Counted from the first letter of the stretch, positions 44,417 through 54,015 are shown. The stretch: DNA of 64,000 nucleotides from Methylocella sp. (GCA_037200525.1 JBBCGG010000001.1:397526-461525), one strand, 5' to 3'. Numbers and translations are program-made. The notes: a model not told the origin generated them from the sequence alone.

Positions 44417-45645
44417 CGCCCCGCGTTGCTCCCCGCTGGCTGCTGCTCAGCGTCGCCCTGCAGAATCTCGGCCGCCGCAAGACGCGCACGAGCCTGCTCG
44501 TGGCTGCGGTCGCCGTCAGTTGCGCCATTGTCTTCGCGGGTTCGGTCACGATGAGCAGCATCGAGACCAGCATGGAGATCGGATTCAGCCGGCTCGGCGC
44601 CGATCTGATGCTCGTCTCGCAGGATGCGCTGACAAACATCGCCGTCGCTCTTCTGACGGTGGAGCCAACCGACCGGACTGTCGATGCCGACCTCCTGGAG
44701 CGCGCCAACGTCGCCGGCATCGGCAAGGCCGCGCCCCAGCGGGTTTTTCGCACCGTGCAGTCGGGTTTGGGCGGCCACGAAGAGATGGCGGACCTCATCG
44801 GATTTGATCCGCTGCGCGACTTCACCATCCAGCCCTGGATCTCGGAGCGGCTCGGTCGCGCGATGGAACCGGACGACGTCATCCTCGGCGCCGCCCACAA
44901 CCTGCCTCTTGGCTCCGAAATCACCATCTTCGGCAAGCCCTTCCACGTCTTCGCCCGGCTCGGCGGCACGGGGGCCGGTACGCACGAGCGTGGCTATTTT
45001 ATGCAGTCATCGAGCCTGCTGGCTCTTGCGCCGGCGATCCGCGAACGCACTGGCGGCGTCCCGCCGATGCTCGAGCCCGGCAAGGTGACGGGGTTTCTCG
45101 TCGAACTGGCGCCGGGGGCCAGCGAACTGCAGGCGCGTTTTGCTCTGCTGTCCAAGCTCTCAGGCATCAAGGTGGTTACCGGCGGATCCTTACTCACCGG
45201 CATCCGCCAAGGGCTCACCGCCCTGCTCGCCGGCACGCTTGGTCTTGTCGCGTTGATGTTCGCAAGCACGGCCGTAATGGTGAGCATATTGTTCTCTGCC
45301 ATCATCTCCGAGCGCCGGAGCGAACTCGGCTTGCTGAAGGCCATCGGCGCCAGACGGTCGCAAATCGTCGGAATGATGGTGATCGAGGCGGTGGCGGCGA
45401 CCGGCGCGGGCGGCGCGATCGGCGTATTGCTCGGCATGCTTTTGCTGCGGCTGTTCGAGCGATCGCTCGTTTATCACCTGACGCAACTTGGAATTCCGTT
45501 TCTTTGGCTTGACCGCGCGAGCGCCGCGCTGGTCGCCCTCGCCTGCGTTGCAGCCGCCGCGCTCATTGGAGCCGTCGGCGCGCTGGCCCCGGCCTGGCGC
45601 GCCAGCCGCCATGAGACCTATGATCTTATCCGCGGCGAGGGCTGA
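44404..45645 (+). CDS. FtsX/MacB-type ABC permease
   Basis: The 413-residue permease has one N-terminal span (TSLLVAAVAVSCAIVFAG), a periplasmic domain of about 190 residues, and three C-terminal spans with the FtsX block (ERRSELGLLKAIGARRSQI). MacB/LolC-type permeases move or gate lipoproteins and envelope substrates mechanically and do not transport through a channel. The GTG start overlaps the NosZ-like stop by 13 bp, so coupling is tight. With the LolD-type ATPase next, it stands where NosY stands in nos clusters, but NosY is a different family. Confidence 0.88.
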   Translation: MHVVTPRVAPRWLLLSVALQNLGRRKTRTSLLVAAVAVSCAIVFAGSVTMSSIETSMEIGFSRLGADLMLVSQDALTNIAVALLTVEPTDRTVDADLLERANVAGIGKAAPQRVFRTVQSGLGGHEEMADLIGFDPLRDFTIQPWISERLGRAMEPDDVILGAAHNLPLGSEITIFGKPFHVFARLGGTGAGTHERGYFMQSSSLLALAPAIRERTGGVPPMLEPGKVTGFLVELAPGASELQARFALLSKLSGIKVVTGGSLLTGIRQGLTALLAGTLGLVALMFASTAVMVSILFSAIISERRSELGLLKAIGARRSQIVGMMVIEAVAATGAGGAIGVLLGMLLLRLFERSLVYHLTQLGIPFLWLDRASAALVALACVAAAALIGAVGALAPAWRASRHETYDLIRGEG

Positions 45646-45648
45646 GCC

Positions 45649-46341
45649 GTGCTGAACTGTCTCGCCCTCACCAAAACCTATCGCACGGACCGAGGCTTCG
45701 TGGACGCCGTGCGAGAAGTCGATCTCGAAGTGGGGGCCGGCCGATATGCGGCGATCATTGGCCGTTCGGGCTCGGGTAAATCCTCCCTCCTTGCAATGAT
45801 CGGCGGCCTGAGCCGGCCGACAACGGGCAAGATTTTAATCGAAGGGGCCGATATCTGGTCGCTTGGCGACGACGCGCTGGCGCATTTTCGCAATCGCCGG
45901 ATCGGCTACATCTTCCAGTTCGCAAGCCTGCTGCCGACGCTCCGGGCGATCGACAATGTCGCCTTGCCGCTTCTCCTCGATCGCTGCGGGAAGAAAGATG
46001 ACCCATATGCACGCGCCATCAAGCTCCTCACTGAGGTCGGACTTGGCTCCCATCTCGACGCCTACCCCTCCGAAATGTCGGCGGGCGAGCAGCGGCGGAC
46101 GGCGATCGCGCGGGCGTTGATCAATGACCCGATCCTGCTGCTGGCCGACGAACCAACGTCGGATCTCGACGAGCAGACCGAGCGCGAAATCATGGAGCTT
46201 TTGTTGGGGGTCAACCGCGAGCGGAAAACGACCTTGATCCTCGTGACCCACAATCTCGCGTTAGCCGCTGAGGCCGAACAGGTCGTGCAGATCGCCGACG
46301 GCGTGATCGCCATGAGCCGCGCGAGGAAAGCCGCATCGTGA
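45649..46341 (+). CDS. LolD/MacB-type ABC ATPase
   Basis: This 230-residue ATPase has Walker A (GRSGSGKS), a Q-loop in YIFQFAS, a signature in which SAGEQRR replaces the standard SGGQQQR, Walker B (LLLADEPTSD) and the H-loop histidine in LVTHN. It starts with GTG three bases after the permease stop and overlaps the next gene by four. It powers the FtsX-type permease. The altered signature still has the essential Ser and Gly. Confidence 0.9.
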   Translation: MLNCLALTKTYRTDRGFVDAVREVDLEVGAGRYAAIIGRSGSGKSSLLAMIGGLSRPTTGKILIEGADIWSLGDDALAHFRNRRIGYIFQFASLLPTLRAIDNVALPLLLDRCGKKDDPYARAIKLLTEVGLGSHLDAYPSEMSAGEQRRTAIARALINDPILLLADEPTSDLDEQTEREIMELLLGVNRERKTTLILVTHNLALAAEAEQVVQIADGVIAMSRARKAAS

Positions 46342-47207
46342 CGCGGCCGCCTAAACTCCCGGATCTCGGCCAGCTTACGGATGCGCAAAAGGACGAACTT
46401 ATCGTCAGCCTCTGGGAGACCCTCGTCGCGCTCGATGGCTCTGATCGGGCGCCGGCCTCCGCCGCGGCGGCGCCTCAGCCCGCGTTCGCGGCGTCGTCAG
46501 CCTCTGTGGACTCCTTGCGCGCCCAAATCCGCGACGCCGCTCCATCCCGGCGCGCGCTCGCTTCATCGGCGGTCTCCAAAGGCATCGGACGCGGGCTCGA
46601 CTTCCTCGATTCGCGGCTCTTGCAGATCTTCCTGCTTGTGATCGGGGTGTGGTTCCTCGCCGACTTTGGCGTCGGCTGGAGCCAGCGACGCGCCCTCGCC
46701 GAGCGCGGCAAGGCGGATCTCGCGCTTCGCAACGCGGCGTTCTCCAATCTTTACGTGGAATTGACGCGAGTCGCATACGAGCCGGACGGCAAGTCCTACC
46801 GGGCGACGATCTACATGCAGAATGCAAATCCCGCGGCGCCGCTCTATGTGATGCTCAATCCGCCCCGCGTCTTCGTCCAATCGGGCCTGACCTGGCGAGA
46901 AACGCCGTCGCAGGCTCCCGCCGGGAGCGCCTGGGGCGTGGTCAAGCTCGACGGCGGGCGCGAATACTCGCTGACGTTCCAGGCCGACGTGCAGGACTGG
47001 TCACAGTTGATTCCGGGTTACATGCACGTGCTGATTCAGAGCGACATGCTGATCAGCCAAAGCAGCGAGCCCAAGGACGACATCGTCGAGCGCAACAATC
47101 GTTTTTACGTCTACCTGAAACCGCAGGGCGCGGACGACGCATGGATCAAAAGCCGCTCGAATTTCCCCGGCCTCCCGCCGATATTCATTCCGATGCCGCC
47201 GCATTAG
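46338..47207 (+). CDS. Single-span membrane protein of the NosZ-like operon, unknown
   Basis: I do not recognise a family. The 289-residue product has a cytoplasmic N-terminus (LPDLGQLTDAQKDELIVSLWE), an Ala/Pro-rich linker, one membrane span (about residues 93-113) and a 170-residue periplasmic domain with beta-rich segments (YRATIYMQNANPAAPLYVML, YSLTFQADVQDW). No cysteine or clear metal motif is seen. The GTG start overlaps the ATPase stop. As the last of four coupled genes it may assist assembly or docking of the NosZ-like protein. Confidence 0.68.
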   Translation: MTRPPKLPDLGQLTDAQKDELIVSLWETLVALDGSDRAPASAAAAPQPAFAASSASVDSLRAQIRDAAPSRRALASSAVSKGIGRGLDFLDSRLLQIFLLVIGVWFLADFGVGWSQRRALAERGKADLALRNAAFSNLYVELTRVAYEPDGKSYRATIYMQNANPAAPLYVMLNPPRVFVQSGLTWRETPSQAPAGSAWGVVKLDGGREYSLTFQADVQDWSQLIPGYMHVLIQSDMLISQSSEPKDDIVERNNRFYVYLKPQGADDAWIKSRSNFPGLPPIFIPMPPH

Positions 47208-47305
47208 GCGGCAACAACGCTTCTCTTGATATCGATTGCTCGTTTCCTATGATAGAAACGCTGCAAAATGTCGCGCGTAGCCTGAATTTTCTTCAATGCG
47301 GCGCC

Positions 47306-47323
47306 GTGGCATGGTCCCTGCTT
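47306..47323 (+). promoter_or_regulatory. Possible sigma-54 promoter for the pot-like operon
   Basis: TGGCATG, four bases, then CTGCTT gives the required GG-N10-GC spacing (GG at 47308-47309, GC at 47320-47321). Two consensus positions differ (T for C after TGGCA; C for T before TGC). It lies 35 bp ahead of the chosen potA-like start. Enhancer sites were not identified. Confidence 0.45.
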
Positions 47324-47357
47324 GGGAAAGGGTTGCCTGGGGATGAGGGAAGGCGGC

Positions 47358-48494
47358 ATGCAGTCATTGACGTCTGGGCGTCTGTCCCACCCGCACTATC
47401 GCATTGGTCTTGACGATTCCGTGGTCGAGCGCCGCTTGGCGCAGGGGGCGCCAGCCGATCCGCCGTCCGTGATGATCCACGATAATGAGGCCGCAAAGCT
47501 GGTGCAGGCTCAGAACGTCACGAAGACTTTCGGGACGGGATCTGGGGCCGTCACCGCTCTCGACGATGTCTCGCTCACCATCATGGCGAACGAATTTTTC
47601 ACGCTCCTTGGACCGTCCGGCTGCGGCAAGACCACGTTGTTGCGATTGCTCGCAGGGTTTGAACACCCAAGTTCCGGGGTCATTCTGCTCGACAACAAGC
47701 ATGTGGCGAGCGATCCGCCCAACAAACGGCCAGTCAACACCGTATTCCAGTCCTATGCGCTGTTTCCCCACATGACGGTCGAGCAAAACGTCGCCTTCGG
47801 ACTCGAGCGCCAGGGTCTGCGCGGCCCGAAAGTGACGGAGCGAGTCGCCGCGATGCTGCGCCTCGTGCGGCTCGAAGCCATGGCGAAGCGCCGCCCCGAC
47901 CAGCTCTCGGGCGGCCAGCAGCAGCGCGTCGCGCTCGCCCGAGCGCTTGCGCCGCAGCCGCGACTGCTGCTGCTCGACGAGCCGCTGTCAGCTCTTGACC
48001 TGAAGCTGCGGCGCGGCATGCAGGCCGAGCTGAAGCGCATCCAGCGCGAAACCGGCATCACCTTCCTGCTCGTCACCCATGATCAGGAGGAAGCCCTGTC
48101 AATGTCAGACAGGATCGCCGTGATGTCGGGAGGCCGCATCCTCCAGCTCGGCCGTCCGCCCGACATATACGAGCATCCAAGCTGCCGGTTCGTAGCGGAC
48201 TTCATCGGGGAAGCTAATGTGCTTCCCGGCTCGCTCGTCGGTCTTCCGGCCGCCTTCGCGGCGATCCGGCCTGAGCGAGTTGTGCTTTTGGCGGGACCCG
48301 GGACTCAGGAATCAGGGCTTCCCGGACGCATTGTCGAGATTACCTATCTCGGGGCCAGGACATCCTATTCGATCGCCCTCAATGAGGGTTTGACCATCAA
48401 AGCGGAGCGGGCGGATTTGCCGGCCTCGCTTGCGCCTGGCGATGCGGTCAGCTGCCAATTCCCGCCTGCCGCGCTCGTTCCGCTGGAGGCCTGA
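47358..48494 (+). CDS. potA: Polyamine-type ABC transporter ATPase (PotA-like)
   Basis: The ATPase has Walker A (GPSGCGKT), the Q-loop ([13 protein letters not shown]), signature LSGGQQQR, Walker B ([12 protein letters not shown]) and a C-terminal TOBE domain (residues about 300-378). It energises uptake by the two permeases that follow. The start is uncertain: ATG 47358 has GGGAAGG ahead of it, ATG 47343 is upstream, and ATG 47472 would give a more standard N-terminus. It is the first gene of a four-gene transport operon. Confidence 0.88.
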   Translation: MQSLTSGRLSHPHYRIGLDDSVVERRLAQGAPADPPSVMIHDNEAAKLVQAQNVTKTFGTGSGAVTALDDVSLTIMANEFFTLLGPSGCGKTTLLRLLAGFEHPSSGVILLDNKHVASDPPNKRPVNTVFQSYALFPHMTVEQNVAFGLERQGLRGPKVTERVAAMLRLVRLEAMAKRRPDQLSGGQQQRVALARALAPQPRLLLLDEPLSALDLKLRRGMQAELKRIQRETGITFLLVTHDQEEALSMSDRIAVMSGGRILQLGRPPDIYEHPSCRFVADFIGEANVLPGSLVGLPAAFAAIRPERVVLLAGPGTQESGLPGRIVEITYLGARTSYSIALNEGLTIKAERADLPASLAPGDAVSCQFPPAALVPLEA

Positions 48495-48497
48495 TTC

Positions 48498-49382
48498 TTG
48501 GTCTTCGCATCGGGTAAACGCGATCGCGCGGCGCTGCTGGCCGGACCAGCGCTCTTGACCATTGTGATCTTCATGCTTTTGCCCATGACGATCGCGCTCG
48601 TATATTCCTTCATGACGCCGAGCCCTTATGGCGGGGTGCGGCCTCCGTTCACGGTCGGCTCCTACGTCCGGTTCTTCTATGACCGCGACCTCGACGATTC
48701 CCTCATTTTCGACGTCACCTACCTTCAGATCTTCGCCCGCTCGCTAATCCAGGCGGTTCTGACGACGCTAGGCTGCTTCCTCATCGGGCTGCCGCTCGCC
48801 TGGTATATGGCGACGCGCCCGCCGCGCATGCGCCAGATTTTGGTGCTGCTCGTCACCATCCCGTTCTGGACCAACCTGCTCATCCGCACTTATTGCTGGG
48901 TATTGCTGCTACGCGACCAAGGGCTCGTCAACGAGGGGCTCGAAGCCATTGGCGTGATCAATGCGCCAATCACCTTCCTGTATTCCGACGGCGCAATCTT
49001 GCTCGGGCTCATCTATTCGAGCCTGCCGTTCATGGCGCTGCCGATCTACGGCTCTTTGGAAAAGGTCGATCCGCGCATGATCGAGGCGGCCTACGATCTT
49101 TATGCCGACAGGTGGGCGATCATGCGCAAGCTGGTCTGGCCCCTCGCGAAGCCCGGCGTCGCGGCCGGAGCGCTGCTGGTCTTCGTGCCGGCGCTCGGGG
49201 CCTTTTTGCAGCCGGACATTCTCGGCGGCGGCAAAAAGCTGATGATCGGCACCTTGATCCAACAACAATTCACGACCTCGCGCGACTGGTCCTTCGGGGC
49301 CGCGCTGTCGATGATTCTCATGGCTTTCGTTTTGGGATCGCTGATGTGGAGCGCTTGGCGGCGCGCTCGAATCGAGGCATGA
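48498..49382 (+). CDS. potB: Polyamine-type ABC permease (PotB-like)
   Basis: This 294-residue inner-membrane permease has six spans and the EAA motif (EAAYDLYADRWAIMRKLVWPLAKPG) that contacts the ATPase. It begins with TTG three bases after the potA-like stop, with no better start nearby. The stop overlaps the next start (ATGA). Order ATPase-permease-permease-binding protein is the classic potABCD arrangement. Confidence 0.9.
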   Translation: MVFASGKRDRAALLAGPALLTIVIFMLLPMTIALVYSFMTPSPYGGVRPPFTVGSYVRFFYDRDLDDSLIFDVTYLQIFARSLIQAVLTTLGCFLIGLPLAWYMATRPPRMRQILVLLVTIPFWTNLLIRTYCWVLLLRDQGLVNEGLEAIGVINAPITFLYSDGAILLGLIYSSLPFMALPIYGSLEKVDPRMIEAAYDLYADRWAIMRKLVWPLAKPGVAAGALLVFVPALGAFLQPDILGGGKKLMIGTLIQQQFTTSRDWSFGAALSMILMAFVLGSLMWSAWRRARIEA

Positions 49383-50185
49383 GCGCCAAGGGGGGCTTCA
49401 ACTGGCGCAGAATGCCCGAGTACCGCGTCATAAGCCTTCTCGCGCTGGCGTTTCTTTACGCCCCGCTCGCAGTTCTCATCATTTTCGCGTTCAACGCCAA
49501 CCGGGCGGCCCTGATCTGGACCGGGTTCAGCACGCAATGGTTCGTCAAGGCCATTGCAAATGAAGACTTGCGCCGGTCCGCCATCAACAGCCTGATCGTG
49601 GCCGCCGTCGCGACGCCCGTTTCGACTCTGGTTGCAATCCCGGCGGCGCTGGCGTTCGAGCGAGCGAAGTTCTTTCCGGGACGCGCGTCCGGCGAAGCCC
49701 TGGTCGCCATGCCATTGATCGCGCCGGAAATCGTCACCGCCATAGCGACCCTGATTTTCTTCAGCGCGATCGGCCTCCGCGCCGGGCTCGGGAACGTCAT
49801 CCTGGCCCATATCGTGTTCTGCATCCCATTCGCGCTGCTGCCGATCCGGGCTCGACTCAGGGATATGCCTCGCGACATCGAGGATGCGGCGCGCGACCTT
49901 TATGCCGACAAATGGCAGGTCTTCCGTCGCGTGACCTTGCCGCTTCTGATGCCGGGCATCGTCGCCGGAGCGACGCTCGCCTTCGTGGTGTCGCTCGACG
50001 ACTTCCTGATCACGCTGATGGTGGCTCCCGCGGGCGCCACGACCCTGCCGGTCTATCTGTACGGGATGCTGCGTCTTGGCGTGACGCCCGAAGCCAACGC
50101 CGCCGCGACCATCCTATTGGTCGTGTCCATCGCGACCGTCGTCCTTTCATTCTTTCTAGCCCGGAGTCGGACCCTGAAAGCCTGA
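49379..50185 (+). CDS. potC: Polyamine-type ABC permease (PotC-like)
   Basis: This 268-residue permease has six spans and the EAA loop (DAARDLYADKWQVFRRVTLPLLMPG). The ATG at 49379 overlaps the potB-like stop by four bases; a longer open frame upstream is only the shadow of potB. It forms a heterodimer channel with PotB. Confidence 0.9.
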   Translation: MSAKGGFNWRRMPEYRVISLLALAFLYAPLAVLIIFAFNANRAALIWTGFSTQWFVKAIANEDLRRSAINSLIVAAVATPVSTLVAIPAALAFERAKFFPGRASGEALVAMPLIAPEIVTAIATLIFFSAIGLRAGLGNVILAHIVFCIPFALLPIRARLRDMPRDIEDAARDLYADKWQVFRRVTLPLLMPGIVAGATLAFVVSLDDFLITLMVAPAGATTLPVYLYGMLRLGVTPEANAAATILLVVSIATVVLSFFLARSRTLKA

Positions 50186-50212
50186 AGCTCCTGCAACATG
50201 AGGATCCTGCCG

Positions 50213-51253
50213 ATGAAACATATGATTTTGAAGTCCCTCGCGGCGACCGCGATCGTGGCCGGTCTGGCGGCGGCGAGCGCCGCCCATGCCGCAGGCGAGC
50301 TCTATATCTACAATTGGACCGATTACACCTCGCCCGATTTGATCGCGAAGTTCGAGAAGGAGACCGGAATCAAGGTGACGCTCGACACCTACGATTCCAA
50401 CGAGACCCTCCTCGCCAAATTGAAATCGGGCTCGGCTGGATACGACATCGTGATCATGTCGTCCGATTTCGTGCCGATCTTCACCAAGGAAGGCCTGATC
50501 CAGAAGATCGACGCGCCCAAATTGCCGGGTTACGACAACATGGAAGCGCGCTGGCGGAGCCCAGCCTGGGATAAGGACAACCAATATACGATCCCCTACG
50601 ACTGGGGCGTGACGGCGTTCTCGGTAAATACAAAATTCATCAAGGAGCCGGCCGACTCGCTGAAGCTCCTTTTCGAGCCGCCCGCGGAAGCCAAGGGCAA
50701 GGTCGGCATGTTTGGCTCGCCAAGCGAGGTCATCTCGCTTGCCGAGATGTATCTCGGCTTGCCCCCCTGCCAGACCGATACTGCCAACATGAAGAAAGTG
50801 TCGGAGCTGCTTGAGCGGCAGGCCCCAAGCGTCAAGGTTTACAATTCCGACGGCATCATCGACCGGCAAGGCTCCGGCGAGACCTGGATCCACGAGGTCT
50901 GGAGCGGCGACTCTGCGCGCGCGCGCGCCAATAACCCCGACATCAAGTTCATCTTCCCGAAGGAGGGAGTCGTCGCCTGGATGGACAACATCGGAGTGCC
51001 GACCAGCGCGAAAGACCCAGAGAACGCCAAGCTATTCATCGAATTCATGATGAAGCCGGAAAACAGCGGGCTATCGTCGAACTTTACCCATTATGCCAGC
51101 GCCGTCTCCGGCAGCGACGCTTATTATGATTCGGCTCTGAAAGACGCGCCTGAGCTCAAGGTCCCAGCCGGCACCAAAATGACCTTTACGCCGGTGTGTC
51201 CCGAAGAGGCGATCAAACTGATGGATCGCGTCTGGACCAAACTCAAGAAATAA
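50213..51253 (+). CDS. potD: Polyamine-type periplasmic binding protein (PotD/PotF-like)
   Basis: The 346-residue product has a signal peptide (AGLAAASAAHA, cut near residue 24) and the PotD/PotF fold, opening with ELYIYNWTDY. Aromatic and acidic residues typical of polyamine pockets are visible (YDWGV, TWIHEVWSGDS, WMDNIGVP). Putrescine or spermidine is the likely ligand. The ATG at 50213 has AGGA nine bases upstream; ATG 50198 is less likely. Confidence 0.88.
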   Translation: MKHMILKSLAATAIVAGLAAASAAHAAGELYIYNWTDYTSPDLIAKFEKETGIKVTLDTYDSNETLLAKLKSGSAGYDIVIMSSDFVPIFTKEGLIQKIDAPKLPGYDNMEARWRSPAWDKDNQYTIPYDWGVTAFSVNTKFIKEPADSLKLLFEPPAEAKGKVGMFGSPSEVISLAEMYLGLPPCQTDTANMKKVSELLERQAPSVKVYNSDGIIDRQGSGETWIHEVWSGDSARARANNPDIKFIFPKEGVVAWMDNIGVPTSAKDPENAKLFIEFMMKPENSGLSSNFTHYASAVSGSDAYYDSALKDAPELKVPAGTKMTFTPVCPEEAIKLMDRVWTKLKK

Positions 51254-51327
51254 GCGCATCGAAAGGCAGGCTGCCGGGGCCTCGACTCCTGTTGAAGGGC
51301 GTCGAGACCGCCGCTCGGCGCAGCCTC

Positions 51328-52359
51328 TCAGGGATAGTCAACCTGTCGCTGATCGACGCGCGGGCTGACTTCCCGGTGATCTGAGGCGGCGGATTTCGCT
51401 TCATGATGCAGTGCTTCCTTGAGCTTGCCGCGCTCGAACAAGATGACGACAATCAAGGAAATGCAAAGCGGAAGAATAAGATAGAAGAGCCGGAACACGA
51501 GGAGGGCGGTCAGCACTTCAACTTGCGGGGTCGCAGGCATGGCCTTGATGAACAAAAGCTCGAAAACGCCGATACCGCCGGGAGCATTCGACACCAGCGC
51601 GGCCGAAAACGTTGCGAGAAAAACGCCGAGCACGACGAAATAGCCGGGATTGCCCACCGCCGGCAAAGCAAAATAGATGATGCCCGCAGCGCCCAAAAGC
51701 TCCAGCGGCGCGGCGAGAAGTTGCCTGATGGCGATGCCGGGCCCCGGATACTCGAGCCGAAACCCCCGAATGATCAGCGGCGGAAATTTGAAAATGGAGC
51801 CGATCACATAGACCGCCACCAAGATCAGCAAGACGATCCCGATTGCGAAGGCTGTCGTCGGGTCGGTGAAATAGTCCGGCAATATGCCGCCAAATCGCGA
51901 TAGCTGATTTGGTTCGAACACGAGAATAAGGCCGCCCATCAGCATGGTGCCAAGGCCAAAGGTGAGCGAGCAAATGGCGACGAGAATTGCAACCTGCGCC
52001 GCAGTCAGCCCTTTGGAATGATAGGCGCGATAGCGCACCATTCCGCCCGATACGACGGTCGCGCCAATATTATGCGCGATGGCGTAAGTGGTGAAGGAGC
52101 AAAGCGAAATGAAAACCCAGGAAATATGCGTGATTCTGAGGTGACGCAGCGCAATTCTGTCGTACCAGGCCAGCGCGCCATAGGCGACGAAAGTCGAGCC
52201 GATCGCCAAAAGATAGCGCGACGGAGGAATCGCCTGGAGCTGACGCCAGACTTCCGGCCCGACGGATTGGCCGCGAAACTCCCGGTACAGAAGCCAAACG
52301 GAGATGCCAACCGCGATCACGCCGATCGCGGGCCAGACAAAATCAAAGATGCGTTTCAT
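51328..52359 (-). CDS. YbhN/UPF0104-family membrane protein (LPG-synthase-like)
   Basis: The 343-residue protein has about eight spans and the UPF0104 pattern (HNIGATVVSGGMVRYRAY, then NAPGGIGVFELLF) of the membrane domain of lysylphosphatidylglycerol synthases. The soluble aminoacyl-transferase domain of MprF is absent. Such proteins are linked to lipid flipping or hopanoid/lipid modification. It stands alone, convergent with the pot-like operon. Confidence 0.85.
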   Translation of the reverse strand: MKRIFDFVWPAIGVIAVGISVWLLYREFRGQSVGPEVWRQLQAIPPSRYLLAIGSTFVAYGALAWYDRIALRHLRITHISWVFISLCSFTTYAIAHNIGATVVSGGMVRYRAYHSKGLTAAQVAILVAICSLTFGLGTMLMGGLILVFEPNQLSRFGGILPDYFTDPTTAFAIGIVLLILVAVYVIGSIFKFPPLIIRGFRLEYPGPGIAIRQLLAAPLELLGAAGIIYFALPAVGNPGYFVVLGVFLATFSAALVSNAPGGIGVFELLFIKAMPATPQVEVLTALLVFRLFYLILPLCISLIVVILFERGKLKEALHHEAKSAASDHREVSPRVDQRQVDYP

Positions 52360-52791
52360 GACGCTCCCGACAGGATGGCCGCGCTTTCCTATGTCTTACC
52401 GCATCATGCCGAAAAGCAGCAGAGTTTTCGAAACCATGCCCGAAGAAAGCTTCGCGGCGCTTGCGCATCAGACGCAGGGGCCGTCTTTGGCGGCGCCGTT
52501 AAGGAGCCGCGCCGCAATTCATTCGGTTTTGAGCATATGTCTTAAATCATCGCGTTGTGGCTAAACATCCGGAGCGCCTTTTGCGAGCGTAGAACAATGA
52601 GCGGCAAGAACAACTGCGCCGCCGCACCGCAAAAACTTGGGTCCAGGCGACGCCCCCAATGCCGCCCATGATCGCCCATTGACCTCGTTGCTATTTTGTG
52701 AAGTTTTTACTTACGGCCGCCAATAAAAAGCGAATCACGAAGTCACGAGATTTTCATCTAAGCGGCCCAAAGAGCACAATGGAGCTCCGCG
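52360..52791. other. 432-bp gap, nothing recognised
   Basis: No gene is visible. An AT-rich zone around 52690-52780 probably holds the promoter of the DUF2853 gene. Confidence 0.45.
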
Positions 52792-52971
52792 ATGACTGAT
52801 CATCTTGCCGACGTCAAAAAATACGCCAAAAAGCCCGTCAACGAGGCCGCGCTGGCCGCCATGGAGAAGACCTATCGGCTCGTGCTGAGCCAACCTGACT
52901 CGAAATATGTAGCGTGCAGCGATCCGGCCGAACGGGAGACGGTGCGCGAAAACTTTCTCAAAAAGAAACTA

Positions 52972-53837
52972 GGCCGTGGTGACGAATTCGGCGTTTGGGG
53001 GATTCTCGCGAGGATCTTTCCATGATTCAAGGCTGATTTTTGGAGATCAGCCTTGATGATTCGGGATGTCGATGCGCTGCGAGACGATCAATGGGAGCGG
53101 CTTTGTGATCTTGTGCCAGGCGGAAGAGCCGGCCAGCGCGGGCCGCGCTGCGACAATCGACGCTTCGTCGACGCGCTGTTATGGATGGCCCGCTCGGGCG
53201 GCCGCTGGCGCGATCTGCCCGAACGCTTCGGCGACCATCAGGCGGTGAAACGCCGCTACTATCGCTGGATCGAGCGCGGCGCCTTGGACGGATTTCTTGA
53301 GGCATTCACCGCCGAGGCCGATCTCGAATGGCTGATGATCGACTCAACAATCGTGCGCGCCCATCAGCACGCGGCCGGCGCAAGGATCGCCAAAGGGGGG
53401 CGGATGCCCATGGCCTGGGCCGCTCTCGCGGTGGTTTGAGCACCAAAATCCACGCCGCGACAGACGCGCTCGGCAACCCCGTTCGGCTCCTTCTCGGACC
53501 TGGGCAGCGCAACGACATCACAAAAGCGCACGCCCTGATCGAAGGCTTTGCGGCCGATGCGATCATCGCCGATAAAGGTTATGACGCCAATCACTTGCGC
53601 AAGGCTGTTCTTATGCGTGAGGCTGAGCCGGTGATCCCATCAAAATCCAATCGCCGCGCGCCGCTCCCCTACGACAAGGCGCTCTACAAGGAGCGCAATC
53701 TCGTCGAGCGTTTCTTCAATAAACTGAAGCAGTTCCGGCGCGTCGCAACCCGATACGACAAGCTCCTCGCAAACTACCGAGGCTTCGTATTGCTCGCCGC
53801 TATTGCTATCATGCTCAGGTAATTCGTCACTACTGCC
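52972..53837 (+). mobile_element. IS5-family element (third type), complete, 866 bp
   Basis: The ends are inverted repeats, GGCCGTGGTGACGAATT on the left against GGCAGTAGTGACGAATT read from the right. A TA target duplication flanks them (52970-52971 and 53838-53839), and excising the element restores the host gene exactly. Its transposase differs in sequence from the other two IS5-type elements in the window. Confidence 0.93.
53056..53822 (+). CDS. IS5-family transposase (third type), two frames joined by frameshift
   Basis: The first frame (53056-53439) carries the DUF4096 N-terminus and first Asp (LMIDSTIVRAHQH). The second, ending at 53822, carries IADKGYDA and LVERFFNKLKQFRR with the catalytic Glu. 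The frames join at an A3G6 run (53392-53400), the same position as in the other copies. Both halves are intact. Confidence 0.87.
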
Positions 53838-53984
53838 TAGGGGTTCACGCCGGAGATCTCGACGGAGCCATTAATGCCGTCTGCGAAGCAATGAAAGAAG
53901 ATCGGACGAAGTCTCGGCTGACCTTTTATTATTTGCTCGCCGAGCATTTCGACAAGCTGAACGAATTTGCCTGATTGAACAATG

Positions 53985-54015
53985 AGCGACCGGCGCGCAT
54001 TCGCCGCCGGTCGCT
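53985..54015 (+). terminator. Strong hairpin after the DUF2853 gene
   Basis: AGCGACCGGCG (53985-53995) pairs perfectly with CGCCGGTCGCT (54005-54015) around a 9-base loop, ten bases after the stop codon, followed by ATTTC. It is a likely intrinsic terminator with a short U-run, and could act on either strand. Confidence 0.7.

Larger units (their letters stand above)
52792..53974 (+). pseudogene. DUF2853 gene split by an IS5-family element
   Basis: The 5' part (52792-52971) encodes HLADVKKYAKK, VACSDPAERE and ENFLKKKL. The 3' part (53840-53974) encodes VHAGDLDGAIN, TFYYLLAEHFDKL and the stop. Removing the IS and one TA copy restores a continuous 104-residue DUF2853 protein reading KKKLG-VHAGD across the joint. 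As it stands, the 5' part continues into the IS and stops at 53025. DUF2853 proteins are small, common in alphaproteobacteria and of unknown function. Confidence 0.9.
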
